Shown here: positions 4,866 through 6,274 of the stretch, piece after piece
Position numbering within the stretch: position 1 is the stretch's first letter
Layout of the letters: each line of letters opens with the position of its first letter
NCBI GenBank assembly: GCA_937864975.1
Contig: CALMDI010000079.1
Location: forward strand, 1 to 6,274
DNA from: an uncultured Chloroflexota bacterium
GTDB lineage: Bacteria > Chloroflexota > Anaerolineae > Aggregatilineales > Phototrophicaceae
Reading direction: 5' to 3'
Length of the DNA stretch: 6,274 bases
Position numbers and translations under genes: made by a program
The notes under the pieces: model-generated
Database searches by the model: none
The model's input: the letters and a program-made list of their open reading frames with translations, nothing else
What the model was told of the DNA's origin: nothing

Positions 4866-6274
4866 GTGAATCACGGTATAAAACTAGACCTCCCGATCAC
4901 AGGGATGACATGCGCGGGCTGCGTGCGGACGGTGGAACGCGCGCTTGCCAGGCCGGAAGGGGTCTGGGCGGCGACGGTGAATCTGGCGACCGAGCGGGCA
5001 ACCATTGCCTATAACCCGGAGATTGTGAAGCTGGATCAGGTTCTTGATCGCGTGTCTCAGGCGGGCTACGGGGTGGCGCAGGCGACCATGGAGCTGCCGA
5101 TTACCGGCATGACCTGCGCGAGCTGCCTGCGTAACGTCGAGCGCGCCATCGGCAGGCAACCGGGCATTTTGTCGGTCAGTGTCAATCTTGCAACTGAGAA
5201 AGCGTCGGTGACTTATGTGCCCGGCGCGGTTCGTCGCGGCGATATTATTCGAGCGGTTGAAGCCGCCGGGTACGGCGTGCTCGATCTGACCGATCTGGAA
5301 GCGCCGGAAGACGCCGAGCGTGCCGCGCGTCAGGCGGAGATCGACCGTCAGAAGCGCCTGGTGTGGATCGGGGCGCTCTTTACCATCCCGCTGTTTGTCC
5401 TGAGCATGGCGCGCGATCTGGTGATGACGAGCCTAGCCGGCGAAACGGCGGTGATGACTCACGCCGGCATGGACGGCGCAGCCGCACAGGGACCCTGGAA
5501 CTGGCTGCTGTGGGCAGGCATGCCCGTCGTTTTTTTTGCGCTCGCGACCCCCGTACAGGCGATTGTCGGGCGGCAGTACATGGTAGGGGCGTGGAAAGCG
5601 CTCAAGAATCGCACGGCGAATATGGACACGCTGATCGCGATGGGGTCGCTTGCCGCGTATTTGTACAGCGTTGCGGTTCTCGTCGGCACGGCTCTGAATA
5701 TCGAGGCGCTGCAGGGACACGTCTACTTTGAAACCGCCGCGGTGATTCTGACGTTGATTACGCTGGGGAAACTGCTGGAGGCGCGCGCCAAAGGGCGCAC
5801 GAGTGAAGCCATCAAGAAGCTGATGGGGCTGACGCCCCGCACCGCGACGGTGCTGAAGGACGAGCAGGAAATCGAGGTTGCGGTGGACGAACTGGTCGTG
5901 GGCGACGTCATCATTGTACGTCCTGGCGAACGGCTGCCCGCGGATGGCGTCGTGATCGAAGGACACTCTGCCGTCGACGAGTCGATGCTGACCGGGGAGA
6001 GCTTACCGGTCAACAAACGAGCGGGCGATGAAGTGATCGGCGCGACGATCAATAAACAGGGACGATTGGTGGTGGAAGCCCGGCGCGTGGGGGCGCAAAC
6101 TGCGCTGGCTCAGATCATTCGTCTGGTCGAGCAGGCGCAAGGCTCGAAAGCGCCCATTCAGCGCGTCGCCGACCAGGTGTCGAGCGTGTTTGTGCCGGTC
6201 GTGATTGCCCTCGCAGCGCTCACGCTCCTCGGTTGGATCGCGCTCGGTCAGGTCGGGTTCACGGCGGCGCTCAT
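4866..6274 (+). CDS. copA: CopA-type Cu+-exporting P1B ATPase with two N-terminal HMA domains (3' end outside window)
   Basis: The first 469 codons of an inner-membrane copper-exporting ATPase are present; full-length relatives with two HMA domains run to roughly 800 aa. Two heavy-metal-associated domains come first: HMA1 with GMTCAGC (Cys16, Cys19) and HMA2 with GMTCASC (Cys84, Cys87). They are near-duplicates, each starting LPITGMTCA and containing VNLATE. The first helices follow: one at about LVWIGALFTIPLFVLSMA, and further ones around PVVFFALATP and NMDTLIAMGSLAAYLYSVAV. Next is the actuator domain with TGES (376-379, in SMLTGESLPVNK). The sequence ends inside a later helix before the CPC, DKTGT and GDGxNDxP motifs, so Cu+ specificity is inferred from the HMA pair and overall CopA similarity. 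It starts with GTG, with AGGAG 6 nt upstream. It has its own promoter and operator site 4. Its class differs from the CPH-type pump at the other end of the window. Confidence 0.94.
   Translation, partial: MNHGIKLDLPITGMTCAGCVRTVERALARPEGVWAATVNLATERATIAYNPEIVKLDQVLDRVSQAGYGVAQATMELPITGMTCASCLRNVERAIGRQPGILSVSVNLATEKASVTYVPGAVRRGDIIRAVEAAGYGVLDLTDLEAPEDAERAARQAEIDRQKRLVWIGALFTIPLFVLSMARDLVMTSLAGETAVMTHAGMDGAAAQGPWNWLLWAGMPVVFFALATPVQAIVGRQYMVGAWKALKNRTANMDTLIAMGSLAAYLYSVAVLVGTALNIEALQGHVYFETAAVILTLITLGKLLEARAKGRTSEAIKKLMGLTPRTATVLKDEQEIEVAVDELVVGDVIIVRPGERLPADGVVIEGHSAVDESMLTGESLPVNKRAGDEVIGATINKQGRLVVEARRVGAQTALAQIIRLVEQAQGSKAPIQRVADQVSSVFVPVVIALAALTLLGWIALGQVGFTAAL

Noticed and set aside
5433..5966. 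Minus-strand open frame of 177 codons within copA
   Set aside because: It is antisense to the CopA membrane and actuator domains; no independent evidence of coding.

Overview
The window is a compact, GC-rich bacterial copper-homeostasis locus with five recognisable genes. The two pumps run off opposite ends of the window. The style is environmental and non-enteric: a CPH-type pump with a fused YHS domain, a NarL-family two-component pair, and a secreted DUF305 protein. A Chloroflexota-like or similar lineage is a guess. Nothing here fixes the taxonomy, and I see no mobile-element genes, tRNA, rRNA or CRISPR.

Layout. Positions 1-1946 (minus) encode a CopB-like P1B ATPase whose C-terminus is cut off by the window edge. 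It carries an N-terminal YHS metal-binding domain, a long His-rich stretch and a CPH membrane motif. A divergent regulatory region (about 1953-2151) separates it from a plus-strand two-component operon: a NarL/LuxR-type response regulator (2152-2778) and, 8 nt later, a HisKA_3-type histidine kinase (2787-3839). The kinase has almost no extracytoplasmic part and ends in a YHS-like cysteine domain. Next comes a secreted double-DUF305 protein with a Met-rich linker (3983-4567). After a probable terminator (4689-4739) and another promoter comes a CopA-type Cu+ ATPase with two HMA domains (4866 to the window end, cut off before its CPC motif).

How it may work. The kinase is inferred to sense metal in the cytoplasm through its YHS-like tail and to phosphorylate the regulator. 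The regulator would then switch on two exporters of different classes (CopA and CopB type) and a periplasmic or extracellular copper-binding protein.

The most striking observation is a shared palindrome, consensus CGCCATWTGGCG, in front of all four transcription units: copB-like, regulator-kinase, DUF305 and copA. At three of the four it is centred 30.5-31.5 bp upstream of a good -10 box; the fourth (copB-like) fits the same spacing with a weaker -10. This places the site at about -42 to -44, where class II activators bind. It suggests a self-contained regulon with its own operator, probably bound by the encoded NarL-family regulator. That assignment is inference.
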